In this document: in pieces, positions 40,289 to 51,393 of the stretch | Numbering within the stretch: the stretch's first letter is position 1 | Layout of the letters: each line of letters begins with the position of its first letter | Source of the DNA: Batrachochytrium dendrobatidis JAM81 | Taxonomy: Eukaryota; Chytridiomycota; Chytridiomycetes; Rhizophydiales | Length of the DNA: 64,000 nucleotides | Reading direction: 5' to 3' | NCBI RefSeq assembly: GCF_000203795.2 | Contig: NW_006281105.1 | Coordinates: forward strand, 930,001-994,000 | The notes under the pieces: generated by a model | Seen by the model: only the letters and a program-made list of their open reading frames with translations | What the model was told of the DNA's origin: nothing | The model's database searches: none | Position numbers and translations under genes: made by a program

Positions 40289-40966
40289 TTACTTGGTGCG
40301 TACACAAATGCGTTTGGTGGTAGCGGGTAGCTTGGGCACACTGACTCTTGCAACTGATTGGGTGCGATCTAACCAGGCCACCATTTCGTTTAGATCGGCA
40401 TCATTGGGAACAGCGATTTGAACCTTGATAGAGGGAGTCAGCACATGCATGGTCCGATCATGTCCTTTGTAGGATACCCCAATGTTGATGGAATCATGTG
40501 GAGTCGATGGGGGTACAATGATGGTGTATTCGTACATGGTGTCCTCGAGAGTCTTGGTGATTGTGCCGGGAGTTGAAGGAGAAGGCGGTGTTGGCAATGC
40601 CAGATCCAGTAGTGGCACATAGACTTCTTTTGGCTTTTGAGGATGTGGAGAATGTGAAGGACGTGAATCGGCCCGAACTGGCTTCTCAAGTGGCTTGGGA
40701 GGTGACTGTGTTTGCTGCCTTGGCAACGGTTCAAACTGTTTTGGCATCTGGCTAGGTTGGAACCCTCTTTGTGCATAGTTCTGCTGATAGCGCGACGGAT
40801 ACGTGCACATCTCGGCTGAGTCGCTACTATCCGAGTCAGAGTTTTGATCATACATGCAAGAGTAGCATTGACATCTTGGATGATGGAGTTGGGGCTGTCG
40901 ATAGCGGCGTCTGCCTCGCGAAGCCCATTGAGGTTGAGTCTTTGAAAAGTAGTTTGGAGAAAACAT
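40289..40966 (-). CDS. Proline-rich protein with an Hsp20-like C-terminal domain
   Basis: This is a 225-residue intronless protein. Residues 1-130 are Gln/Pro/Ser-rich with a short CQCYSCMY cluster and an acidic serine run (SDSDSSDSAE). The last ~95 residues look beta-rich: YEYTIIVPPSTPHDSINIGVSY, then KVQIAVPNDADLNEMVAWLDRTQSVARVSVPK. The final segment resembles the closing strand of small heat-shock (alpha-crystallin) domains, where P-xx-aDl-xx-A...V-x-V-x-vPK is typical. The assignment is tentative. The gene sits between two near-identical short elements in the same orientation (39722-40135 and 41131-41534). There is no signal peptide or membrane segment. Confidence 0.65.
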   Translation of the reverse strand: MFSPNYFSKTQPQWASRGRRRYRQPQLHHPRCQCYSCMYDQNSDSDSSDSAEMCTYPSRYQQNYAQRGFQPSQMPKQFEPLPRQQTQSPPKPLEKPVRADSRPSHSPHPQKPKEVYVPLLDLALPTPPSPSTPGTITKTLEDTMYEYTIIVPPSTPHDSINIGVSYKGHDRTMHVLTPSIKVQIAVPNDADLNEMVAWLDRTQSVARVSVPKLPATTKRICVRTK

Positions 40967-41661
40967 GTTGAGAGTAAATGTTGATGACTGAAAAGAACCG
41001 ATGAATTCTCGTTTTATAACTTTTCTGATTAGCTTAAATTTCTGAATTTGCCCTGAACCGCGTCGATATTGCTGGAAATGTATCGCATTTTCTAGAACAC
41101 TCGAATGCTCCGCGTCATCTCACCAAAAATTAGCCATATTCACGTAAAATGAAACAAGGTCGGAATACATGATAAACAGTCAAGTCCGATTGGTGACAAT
41201 CTTACTGGGATGCATTATTTTATAAACTCATTAGTTGACTGATCGTTGTGCTTATTCTTGTACAAATATTCACATTTCTGTCCCAATACATTCCGCATCC
41301 TTGACATCTGTTCAACCTCCAATTTTCCTTTCCTCCAAAACAAATACTGGGTGGCCTGCATGTAGAGTTGCATTTCCAACTGTGGTTTTGAACTAGATTG
41401 CAAATATCTGATATTAGAATACAAGAGTTTCAATAGAAAAAGTAATCAATTTTTAATAACGAATATTCAATCATTGTTTATTCCAAGGCAATCACTGCAA
41501 GATACAAAAAATTCCATTTTATGTAAATACGGCTATAAATTGAGCAATTTCACAAACCAAAAACTTGCAGGTTTAAAAGTGGATTGTTGAGATATAACCA
41601 AAAATATATATTTCCGCTCGCCTCTATTCCCATTGTTAGCTATAACCTCACATCAAATGTA
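40967..41661. other. Intergenic region containing one short-form element
   Basis: It holds the promoter of the Hsp20-like gene, the 41131-41534 element and the 3' flank of SPAG1. No further gene is seen. Confidence 0.6.
41131..41534. mobile_element. ~404-bp terminal-inverted-repeat element (short form, copy 2)
   Basis: It begins TAGCCATATTCACGTAAAATGAAAC and ends CATTTTATGTAAATACGGCTATA. The interior is almost the same as 39722-40135, including the conserved 72-codon frame with a few substitutions. The level of identity suggests recent spread. Confidence 0.8.
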
Positions 41662-43415
41662 TTACTCGAAAACTAAATCATCATAGTCATTATCAGCAAT
41701 CGAATCGTCCACATCAACAATATTCATAATAGGCTGGCCGCTATCTGGTCTGAAAGTATGGGAAATCTGCGCATCCTCTTCAACTTCCTCAATCTTCATC
41801 CGTACAGACTTTGTTTCCTTCCATTTAGAGATCTTGTCATCATCATTCAATCTTGCTTCAACACCATAAGAGCCACGATATATTTCAACACAGCTAGAAC
41901 GCTCAATATCAAGCTGAGAATATACAAAGGAAGTGGTTTCACAAAGCAATAGCCCAGCATCGAAATCCTCTATAGCAGCAACATAGTTGGCACGTTTGGT
42001 TCGTGCTTGTCCACGACGAAGGTAGGCCTTGGATTTAATCTCTCCTGTACCCAGCGCAATAGCATCTAAGATCAACCTATTTGGTTAGCGATTCAGAAAT
42101 ATATACCAACTGTAAATAAAAGTAGTAGAATGCTTACGAGTCGCGTCTATTTCAGCCGATTCATAATCGCAGAGCTTTAAATATGTAGCAGCACGATTGG
42201 TTAGCACCTGTGGAGTAGGATGAAGATCCAGGCTTCTGTTGTAAAATTTCAAGGCTTCCGAGAAATCATTTGTCTTGAAGCATTCGTTGCCCTTGTATTT
42301 CTCCATCACTGCCTGATACTGTTTTACCTCTTCATCCTGCGCGAGAATCGGTGAAAGCTGAGTGGGTTGTGATGGCTGGATAGGTGGTGGTGTAAGTTTG
42401 GCAGTTGGACGAATAAGCTTGGGTGCCGATGGCAATGGATGTGGGAGATCAACCTTCTCCAAAGCCTCTTCAATATTAAACTTTTCCCATGCACGGTAGT
42501 CTGAGGATTTGATCCGGCTAGGGTTTTTGCTTGTAGACATTAACGGTTTGAGATTTTCATTTGGCACTTTGAGTCGAGTATCGTTTTTTTGACAAGTGGC
42601 TACAATATCTCCTGTTTTGGATGATGCAGACATTGTGCCTCGGATGGCTGGTAGAATGCGCGTATATTCAGATACTTGAATAGCATTAGATAAACCTTGT
42701 TCATTCATTGGGTCAAGAAAGTCGTCATTTAGTGTTGTTTTGGCATCAGGACAAGTTTTTTTTCTGGCTAGCTCTGCATCTTTTACGGATATACTTGATA
42801 CCCATTCCTGTAAAATATGTCCATATCGGGTTAAATTTTGGTTTAGGTAGGGTTAAGCGTCATACAGTAACTAATTTGCGGACAACTTACTCTTAACTCA
42901 GCATCAATATTCAATGAAATAGTTGCTGATTCAACAGCAGAAAGCGGTACAATTCTAACGAATCGCAATGATTCATAACACAACTACAAGCATCAGATCT
43001 ATTACTGTTTTCGACAAGTCTGCTGCTCATAAACCATAGCGAAATCATGATACGACAGTAAAACTTACCGTTTTAGTTGCGGACACAGAGTTTCAATGCG
43101 AACAAGAATCGCTTCTTCCAATGCAGGATAAAAACCTTCTTTTCCAGACCTGAAACTCAGAGTTAGTTTAATTTTTAAACAAGTCATGATATTGGGAGAT
43201 AGACTGAACAAAACAGGCTCTAATGGGCATTACTTGAGTACTTTTAATAGCATGGACAACTCGGAAACATCCTTGCAGGTTTCAACATATGCGTAATCCA
43301 GATGCTCGACATTGTAGTCAGCGACATCGGGAACTGTATATTGATTGAGGAATTCGGATTCGTTCTTTGGGTCAACAACTTTGGCTATTTGTTGGAGGTC
43401 TCTAGGGCCAAGCAT
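41662..43415 (-). CDS. SPAG1-like TPR protein (axonemal dynein assembly)
   Basis: SPAG1 is a TPR co-chaperone that helps pre-assemble ciliary dynein arms in the cytoplasm. Five exons (43415-43234, 43149-43069, 42954-42891, 42807-42138, 42065-41662) give 466 residues. The N-terminal block matches SPAG1: VEHLDYAYVETCKDVSEL followed by LKSGKEGFYPALEEA. A DYRAWEKFNIEEAL motif precedes TPRs beginning KYKGNECFKTNDFSEALKFYNRSLDLHP. A second TPR pair is KSKAYLRRGQARTKRANYVAAIEDFDAGL, with an acidic tail. The last acceptor must be the TTAG before ATGCTATTGCG; the AG 11 bp earlier brings a stop. Its presence implies flagellated zoospores. Confidence 0.88.
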
Positions 43416-43559
43416 AATGGGTTTATTCAGTTTAAAGAGTAGTTGTAAGAAGAAAGCTATCGAATATATTTATCAACATGGTTTAAAAGAGCGGAGTTCT
43501 CGACTCGCAATTATCAGTTTGAACTCGTAGTATTCGTTTAAGCCAATTGCTAGACTTTA

Positions 43560-44769
43560 CTGCCGTATTCACGTAAAATAGACCATATCTTGCAGCGATC
43601 GACTCTGAAATAAACAATAGTTTAGTATGTGTTGTTTTTCCAGTACATATTGACTTGGATAGACGTCCTCAACTCGTTGGTGTCTGAAATTGATTGACAC
43701 AACCTCATTCTTTACTATACTCGAGTCATTTATACTGGGTTAAAAATCGACAATAGAGTAGTGTAGTGTAGCTCCAATCTGCGCGCCGTTTGTTGAATGG
43801 TTGGTAAACCATATCTGATCAAATAGTTGTTTTGTGGAATGGAATATTGTTTGGAATAACATGCGTGTTTTGGAATGTTGCATGTCATTGTTTAAAAAGT
43901 CTTGACAACTTGATCAGTTTTTAAACACACCGACCATCATAGGATACACAACCAAACTATAGTTTTAAACTAGTGTGTTACACCCTGCATTTTTGAGTTT
44001 ATGGAATCATACATTGTGCGATCATCAGATTCATACATTGCAATCCAAACATTTGTTTGGATAGTGTCGACAAAATTCTGAACATATTCATTGTTGCCAA
44101 TCTGTCCGACTCAAGAGTTGGTTTTTGTCGTAATATTATCATCAAGATCATTGACATTGTTGACTGATATTTGCGTTTGAAACGTCTCGTCATTCAAGTG
44201 TTGATGACCACAGGGTTGTTAAACCATCAATCAATCATTTGATGACAATCTATTATAAAAGATAGATATTCATACGTAAAAGGACATATTTGGATGATGA
44301 ACCAGCATAAACTGTTTGTGAACAATGGTTTCAAGAATACAATCTTGTTCAGTAAATTGGCAATAATTCAACATGAGACTGTTTATTATGCATTTTAGCC
44401 TATTTGATGCTCCCTTATGTGGATACAGCACATCACCAAGTCGTTAAAGCTATATGCTTACAAAACGACCGTTGTTAAGGGACAGCCGCTAAGCATGAAT
44501 GATTTATGCATCTATCTATTATGGCACAAGTTAGCGTGGCACTATAGAAACAGTATCAAGCGTTTGTGACATGGTGCTAGAATAGGGAGGACCAATTAAA
44601 AGGATTGCTGAAAATAGTCTGGATGAAAAGGATGGATAAGCTGAAGGGCGACTAAAGATATTGAGAATACATATTTTGAACAATAATCTTTCATCAACTT
44701 AATACCAGCTGCATCGATTGCGAGTTATACAAACTGACTGATCATACCTCGCATTCCATAATTCCTCAA
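43560..44769. repeat. Spacer of S41 unit A (element-derived)
   Basis: 1210 bp lie from the terminus to the start codon, the same length as in unit B. The first ~830 bp aligns with the recurring element: terminus, CAGTACATATTGACT, a decayed frame with GATCGCACAATGTATGA, and TTGTTCAGTAAATTGGCAATAATTCAACATGAGAC near 44340. The remaining ~380 bp is presumably the S41 promoter. A 64-codon minus-strand frame (43999-44193) recurs in unit B but is broken in unit C, so it is not treated as a gene. Confidence 0.7.
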
Positions 44770-46813
44770 ATGATTGTTTTTTTGGTAGCAGTTTTAGCTG
44801 CTGCATCTTGCATCAATGCTCAGATTCCTACAGAACAACCTGCTTTTGTTGAACATGCTTGGTCCAAGTATAGACCCATCAACCTTTATCGCGATGCTGG
44901 ATTGTTTACCTTTTTCCCATATACTCTTGAACAGCGAAATGTTCTAGTGTCAAATGCCGAAAATGTATTCAAGGCAAGTTGTCATTCCATCACAATCTGA
45001 TACCATAACCAACACAATATATTGCAGCATATTATTAACTGACCAACACATTACAATCGAATTCCAATGATTCAACATGTCCAGGCATGGGTCAATTTTG
45101 AATCAAAAATGAAACATCATGGTCAAGAGGCAAATCCGTATCCTGCTCTCGAGCATATCCGAAACAATATCGAAACCCTTACTGATAAACAGCTCCAGCT
45201 TGGGTTACTGGATGCATTCACTCGAACTCGCGATGCACATACTTTCATGACGTTAGCTGGTCCGTATAGTTGCTTTTATGTTACCACGGGAATCTTTTTT
45301 CAATTTATTGATGGTCCAGGAGATATGATCAAAAACCCAACAATCGTCGTCAGTAAACCCGTCAATCGTGAAATATTTGACCTACTACGTAATACTGCTT
45401 ATAGCCAAATTAGAGTTGGAGATCAACTTGTCAGTATTAACGGCCTCACTTTTTACCAGTGGAAAAACAAACATCGAAATGTCATTGGTGGGTCTACCGA
45501 GTCTCATAGTCAGCGTTTAGCATTAAAATATTTGACTTCCAGGCATGGATCTCATACCCCACTTCCTGATGAAGACTCTATCAAGCTTAAACTAAAATCT
45601 CGTGGCGGCATCATATACGAAGTTGATGCACTACACATGTCTAAGCATCGATATAGCTGCTGGAAGTACTCCAGTAAACTTTACAAACATTTGACAGGCG
45701 TGGTTCTCAGTATACCTCTAAAAAATACAGTTGCTGTAAAATCCAATAGTCATGCCTTGTCAACTACAACAGTCGATGATCGTACCACAAGTTCCCAATC
45801 TACCAAGTCATTGGTCACTCCTCGCCATATTCGAAAACGGGATCAAAACAGTCAATATCAAGACACAGGACGATTGTCAAAACGTGATTTACGGATTTCA
45901 TTTTATCAAACGAGTATACTCGGACTATCTTGGACAATTTGGAGACCCAACGATCAAAACATGGGAATAATCAGACTGGCATCGTTCAGCTGCACGTCCC
46001 GCACAACAAACATGCAAAATACTCTTGAAGCCATTCTTGAAGTGACAAGACTATTGAAGACAGTGCTCAAAAACACCAATTCTATTTTGATCGATGTTCG
46101 TGAAGGTGGTGGTGGATGTCCAATTTTTGCAAATGCCATTCCACAGCTATTCAAGAGCAAGCTTGAACCATTTCAAGTGAAATATCTCATAAACAAGGTC
46201 ACATCCAATATGTTTGCAAATTCACCCGAGGAATTGAAATCATCTCGTAATGCTTGGTCCAAAACACCAGCTGGAAGCAAGTATTCAGTATTGCATTATA
46301 TTATGGATCCAAAGGAATTAGGAACTTACAATCCGATTTATGATAAACCAATGGGTGTATTTACCAGTGGTAATTGCGTTTCTGCATGTGAAGTCATGAC
46401 AGAATCCGTGCAGTCATTTGGAATCGGAACAGTGTTTGGTGAAGATGTCACAACGGCAGGTGCTGGTGCAAATGGTTGGGATCTAGATCCAGAACTTATC
46501 TTTTATGATCCGACAGACTTTAAACCAATGCCATTCAAAAAAGAGTTGACATCTGATACCAAGGAAACATTTTACAACGGAATGGCTGTAGGTCATCGGG
46601 CATTTGTCCGTAATGTCAATCATAAAGAACATCCGATTGAAGATATTGGCATCGTATCTGACGNNNNNNNNNNNNNNNNNNNNNNNNNNNNNNNNNNNNN
46701 NNNNNNNNNNNNNNNNNNNNNNNNNNNNNNNNNNNNNNNNNNNNNNNNNNNNNNNNNNNNNNNTTGCAAACTATTTGATTGAAGCTGGCAAAAGACCAGC
46801 CAAAACAGTTTGA
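44770..46813 (+). CDS. Secreted S41-family peptidase, copy A (contains assembly gap)
   Basis: S41 peptidases are serine proteases with a PDZ-like substrate-binding part. Exon 1 (44770-44973, 68 codons) encodes a signal peptide (MIVFLVAVLAAASCINA) and the N-terminus. After a GC-AG intron (44974-45084), exon 2 runs to 46813. A PDZ-like segment is YSQIRVGDQLVSINGLTFYQW. The core has NSILIDVREGGGG and VFTSGNCVSACEVMTESVQ, whose SACE serine fits the S41 nucleophile. The usual following lysine (TxGK) is absent; the sequence is VTTAGAGA. Two dibasic sites (IRKR, LSKR) lie between the halves. A 100-N gap at 46664-46763 breaks the frame. Without it the protein should be ~632 residues, like its neighbours. 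Confidence 0.85.
44974..45084 (+). other. GC-AG intron of S41 copy A
   Basis: The donor is AAG|GCAAGT, the ideal GC-AG consensus, and the acceptor is GTCCAG|GCATGG. Splicing gives VFKAWVNFES in frame. Using the GT two bases later (A|GTTGTC) leads to a stop within a few codons of exon 2. The same intron is in copies B (48299-48409) and C (51598-51708). Confidence 0.82.
46664..46763. other. Assembly gap of exactly 100 N in S41 copy A
   Basis: Copy B has 66 bp between the same flanking sequences. Unit A is 34 bp longer than unit B from terminus to terminus (3325 against 3291), exactly the excess caused by 100 N replacing 66 bp. The gap length is therefore a placeholder. Confidence 0.95.
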
Positions 46814-46884
46814 AATTTTTGAAGTTCTGTAATAATCCAGTTGATTACTATAAATCGACGAGTTTACGTTACTTCAACTATTCA

Positions 46885-48094
46885 CTGCTGTATTCACGTA
46901 AAATAGACCATATCTTGCAGCGATCGACTCTGAAATAAACAATAGTTTAGTATGTGTTGTTTTTCCAGTACATATTGACTTGGATAGACGTCCTCAACTC
47001 GTTGGTGTCTGAAATTGATTGACACAACCTCATTCTTTACTATACTCGAGTCATTTATACTGGGTTAAAAATCGACAATAGAGTAGTGTAGTGTAGCTCC
47101 AATCTGCGCGCCGTTTGTTGAATGGTTGGTAAACCATATCTGATCAAATAGTTGTTTTGTGGAATGGAATATTGTTTGGAATAATATGCGTGTTTTGGAA
47201 TGTTGCATGTCATTGTTTAAAAAGTCTTGACAACTTGATCAGTTTTTAAACACACCGACCATCATAGGATACACAACCAAACTATAGTTTTAAACTAGTG
47301 TGTTACACCCTGCATTTTTGAGTTTATGGAATCATACATTGTGCGATCATCAGATTCATACATTGCAATCCAAACATTTGTTTGGATAGTGTCGACAAAA
47401 TTCTGAACATATTCATTGTTGCCAATCTGTCCGACTCAAGAGTTGGTTTTTGTCGTAATATTATCATCAAGATCATTGACATTGTTGACTGATATTTGCG
47501 TTTGAAACGTCTCGTCATTCAAGTGTTGATGACCACAGGGTTGTTAAACCATCAATCAATCATTTGATGACAATCTATTATAGAAGATAGATATTCATAC
47601 GTAAAAGGACATATCTGGATGATGAACCAGCATAAACTGTTTGTGAACAATGATTTCAAGAATACAATCTTGTTCAGTAAATTGGCAATAATTCAACATG
47701 AGACTGTTTATTATGCATTTTAGCCTATTTGATGCTCCCTTATGTGGATACAGCATATCACCAAGTCGTTAAAGCTATATGCTTACAAAACGACCGTTGT
47801 TAAGGGACAGCCGCTAAGCATGAATGATTTATGCATCTATCTATTATGGCACAAGCCAGCGTAGCACTATAGAAACAGTATCAAGCGTTTGTGACATGGT
47901 GCTAGAATAGGGAGGACCAATTAAAAGGATTGCTGAAAATAGTCTGGATGAAAAGGATGGATAAGCTGAAGGGCGACTAAAGGTATTGAAAATACATATT
48001 TTGAACAATAATCTTTCATCAACTTAATACCAGCTGCATCGATTGCGAGTTATACAAACTGACTGATCATACCTCGCATTCCATAATTCCTCAA
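46885..48094. repeat. Spacer of S41 unit B (element-derived)
   Basis: A 1210-bp near-identical copy of 43560-44769. It begins CTGCTGTATTCACGTAAAATAGA, with one base different from the outer terminus. No gene is seen in it. Confidence 0.75.
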
Positions 48095-50104
48095 ATGATT
48101 GTTTTTTTGGTAGCAGTTTTAGCTGCTGCATCTTGCATCAATGCTCAGATTCCTACAGAACAACCTGCTTTTGTTGAACATGCTTGGTCCAAGTATAGAC
48201 CCATCAACCTTTATCGCGATGCTGGATTGTTTACCTTTTTCCCATATACTCTTGAGCAGCGAAATGTTCTAGTGTCAAATGCCGAAAATGTATTCAAGGC
48301 AAGTTGTCATTCCATCACAATCTGATACCATAACCAACACAATATATTGCAGCATATTATTAACTGACCAACACATTACAATCGAATTCCAATGATTCAA
48401 CATGTCCAGGCATGGGTCAATTTTGAATCAAAAATGGAATATCATGGTCAAGAGGCAAATCCGTATCCTGCTCTTGAGCATATCCGAAACAATATCGAAA
48501 CCCTTACTGATAAACAGCTCCAGCTTGGGTTACTGGATGCATTCACTCGAACTCGCGATGCACATACTTTCATGACGTTAGCTGGTCCGTATAGTTGCTT
48601 TTATGTTACCACAGGAATCTTTTTTCAATTTATTGATGGTCCAGGAGATATGATCCAAGACCCAACAATCGTCGTCAGTAAACCCGTCAATCGTGAAATA
48701 TTTGACCTACTACGTAATACTGCTTATAGTCGAATTAGAGTTGGAGATCAACTTGTCAGTATTAACGGCCTCACTTTTTACCAGTGGAAAAACAAACATC
48801 GAAATGTCATTGGTGGGTCTACCGAGTCTCATAGTCAGCGTCTAGCATTAAAATATTTGACCTTCAGATATGGATCTTATACCCCACTTCCTAGTGAAGA
48901 CTCTATCAAGCTTAAACTCAAATCTCGTAACGGTATCATATACGAAGTTGATGCACTACACATGTCTAAGCATCGATATAGCTGCTGGGAATACTCCAGT
49001 AAACTTTACAAACATTTGACAGGCGTGAATCTTGATATACATTTAGAAAATACAGTTGCTGTAAAATCCAATAGTCATGCCTTGTCAACTACAACAGTCG
49101 ATGATCGTACCACAAGTTCCCAATCTACCAAGTCATTGGTCACTCCTCGCCATATTCGAAAGCGGGATCAAATCAGTCAATATCAAGACACAGGACGATT
49201 GTCAAAACGTGATTTACGGATTTCATTTTATCAAACGAGTATACTCGGACTATCTTGGACAATTTGGAGACCCAACGATCAAAACATGGGAATAATCAGA
49301 CTGGCATCGTTCAGCTGCACGTCCCGCACAACAAACATGCAAAATACTCTTGAAGCCATTCTTGAAGTGACAAGACTATTGAAGACAGTGCTCAAAAACA
49401 CCAATTCTATTTTGATCGATGTTCGTGAAGGTGGTGGTGGATGTCCAATTTTTGCAAATGCCATTCCACAGCTATTCAAGAGCAAGCTTGAACCATTTCA
49501 AGTGAAATATCTCATAAACAAGGTCACATCCAATATGTTTGCAAATTCACCCGAGGAATTGAAATCATCTCGTAATGCTTGGTCCAAAACACCAGCTGGA
49601 AGCAAGTATTCAGTATTGCATTATATTATGGATCCAAAGGAATTAGGAACTTACAATCCGATTTATGATAAACCAATGGGTGTATTTACCAGTGGTAATT
49701 GCGTTTCTGCATGTGAAGTCATGACAGAATCCGTGCAGTCATTTGGAATCGGAACAGTGTTTGGTGAAGATGTCACAACGGCAGGTGCTGGTGCAAATGG
49801 TTGGGATCTAGATCCAGAACTTATCTTTTATGATCCGACAGACTTTAAACCAATGCCATTCAAAAAAGAGTTGACATCTGATACCAAGGAAACATTTTAC
49901 AACGGAATGGCTGTAGGTCATCGGGCATTTGTCCGTAATGTCAATCATAAAGAACATCCGATTGAAGATATTGGCATCGTATCTGACGTTGTAATCCGAC
50001 CACGGTTGGAAGATATTCTTTCTGGCGGAACGATTAATTCGCAGTACAATTATATTGCAAACTATTTGATTGAAGCTGGCAAAAGACCAGCCAAAACAGT
50101 TTGA
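48095..50104 (+). CDS. Secreted S41-family peptidase, copy B (mosaic)
   Basis: Exons 48095-48298 and 48410-50104 give 632 residues with the same signal peptide, PDZ-like segment, VREGGGG and TSGNCVSACEV core as copy A. The first part of exon 2 matches copy C (RYGSYTPLPSEDS, RNGIIYEV, WEYSSKLY, LDIHLEN). From about VAVKSNSHAL onward it matches copy A almost base for base (DDRTTSSQSTKS, VREGGGGCPIFANAIP). This is what gene conversion or unequal crossing-over near 49045 would leave. The C-terminus is complete (NYLIEAGKRPAKTV) and gives the expected sequence of the gap in copy A. Confidence 0.9.
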
Positions 50105-50175
50105 AATCCTTGGAATTCTGTAATAATCCAGTTTATTACTATAAATCGACGAGTTTACGTTACTTCAACTATTCA

Positions 50176-51393
50176 CTGCTGTATTCACGTAAAATAGACC
50201 ATATCTTGCAGCGATCGACTCTGAAATAAACAATAGTTTAGTATGTGTTGTTTTTCCAGTACATATTGACTTGGATAGACGTCCTCAACTCGTTGGTGTC
50301 TGAAATTGATTGACACAATCTCATTCCTTACTATACTCGAGTCATTTATGCTGGGTTAAAAATCGACAATATAGAGTAGTGTAATGTAGCTCCAATCTGC
50401 GCGCCGTTTGTTGAATGGTTGGTAAACCATATCTGATCAAATAGTTGTTTTGTGGAATGGAATACTGTCTAGAATAATATGCGTGTTTTGGAATGTTGCA
50501 TGTCATTGTTTAGAAAGTCTTGACAACTTGATCAGTTTTTAAACACACCGACCATTATAGGATACACAACCAAACTATAGTTTTAAACTGGTGTGTTACA
50601 CCTTGCATTTTTGAGTTTATGGATTCATACATTGTGCGATCATCAGATTCATACATTGTAATCCAAACATTGAATTTGTTTGGATAGTGTCAATAAAATT
50701 CTGAACATATTCATTGTTGCCAATCTGTCCGACTCAAGAGTTGGTTTTTGTCGTAATATTATCATCAAGATCATTGACATTGTTGACTGATATTTGCGTT
50801 TGAAACGTCTCGTCATTCAAGTGTTGATGACCACAGGGTTGTTAAACCATCAATCAATCATTTGATGACAATCTATTATAGAAGATAGATATTCATACGT
50901 AAAAGGACATATTTGGATGATGAACCAGCATAAACTGTTTGTGAACAATGATTTCAAGAATACAATCTTGTTCAGTAAATTGGCAATAATTCAACATGAG
51001 ACTGTTTATTATGCATTTTAGCCTATTTGATGCTCCCTTCATGTGGATACAGCATATCACCAAGTCGTTAAAGCTATATGCTTACAAAACGACCGTTGTT
51101 AAGGGACAGCCGCTAAGCATGAATGATTTATGCATCTATCTATTATGGCACAAGCCAGCGTAGCACTATAGAAACAGTATCAAGCGTTTGTGACATGGTG
51201 CTAGAATAGGGAGGACCAATTAAAAGGATTGCTGAAAATAGTCTGGATGAAAAGGATGGATAAGCTGAAGGGCGACTAAAGGTATTGAAAATACATATTT
51301 TGAACAATAATCTTTCATCAACTTAATACCAGCTGCATCGATTGCGAGTTATACAAACTGACTGATCATACCTCGCATTCCATAATTCCTCAA
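50176..51393. repeat. Spacer of S41 unit C (element-derived)
   Basis: A 1218-bp copy of the A and B spacers with several substitutions and small insertions, for example an extra TGAATT around 50672. The 64-codon minus-strand frame of A and B is broken here. Confidence 0.75.

Noticed and set aside
43999..44193. 64-codon minus-strand frame repeated at 47324-47518
   Set aside because: It lies in the element-derived S41 spacer, is broken in unit C and reads backwards through the relic frame.
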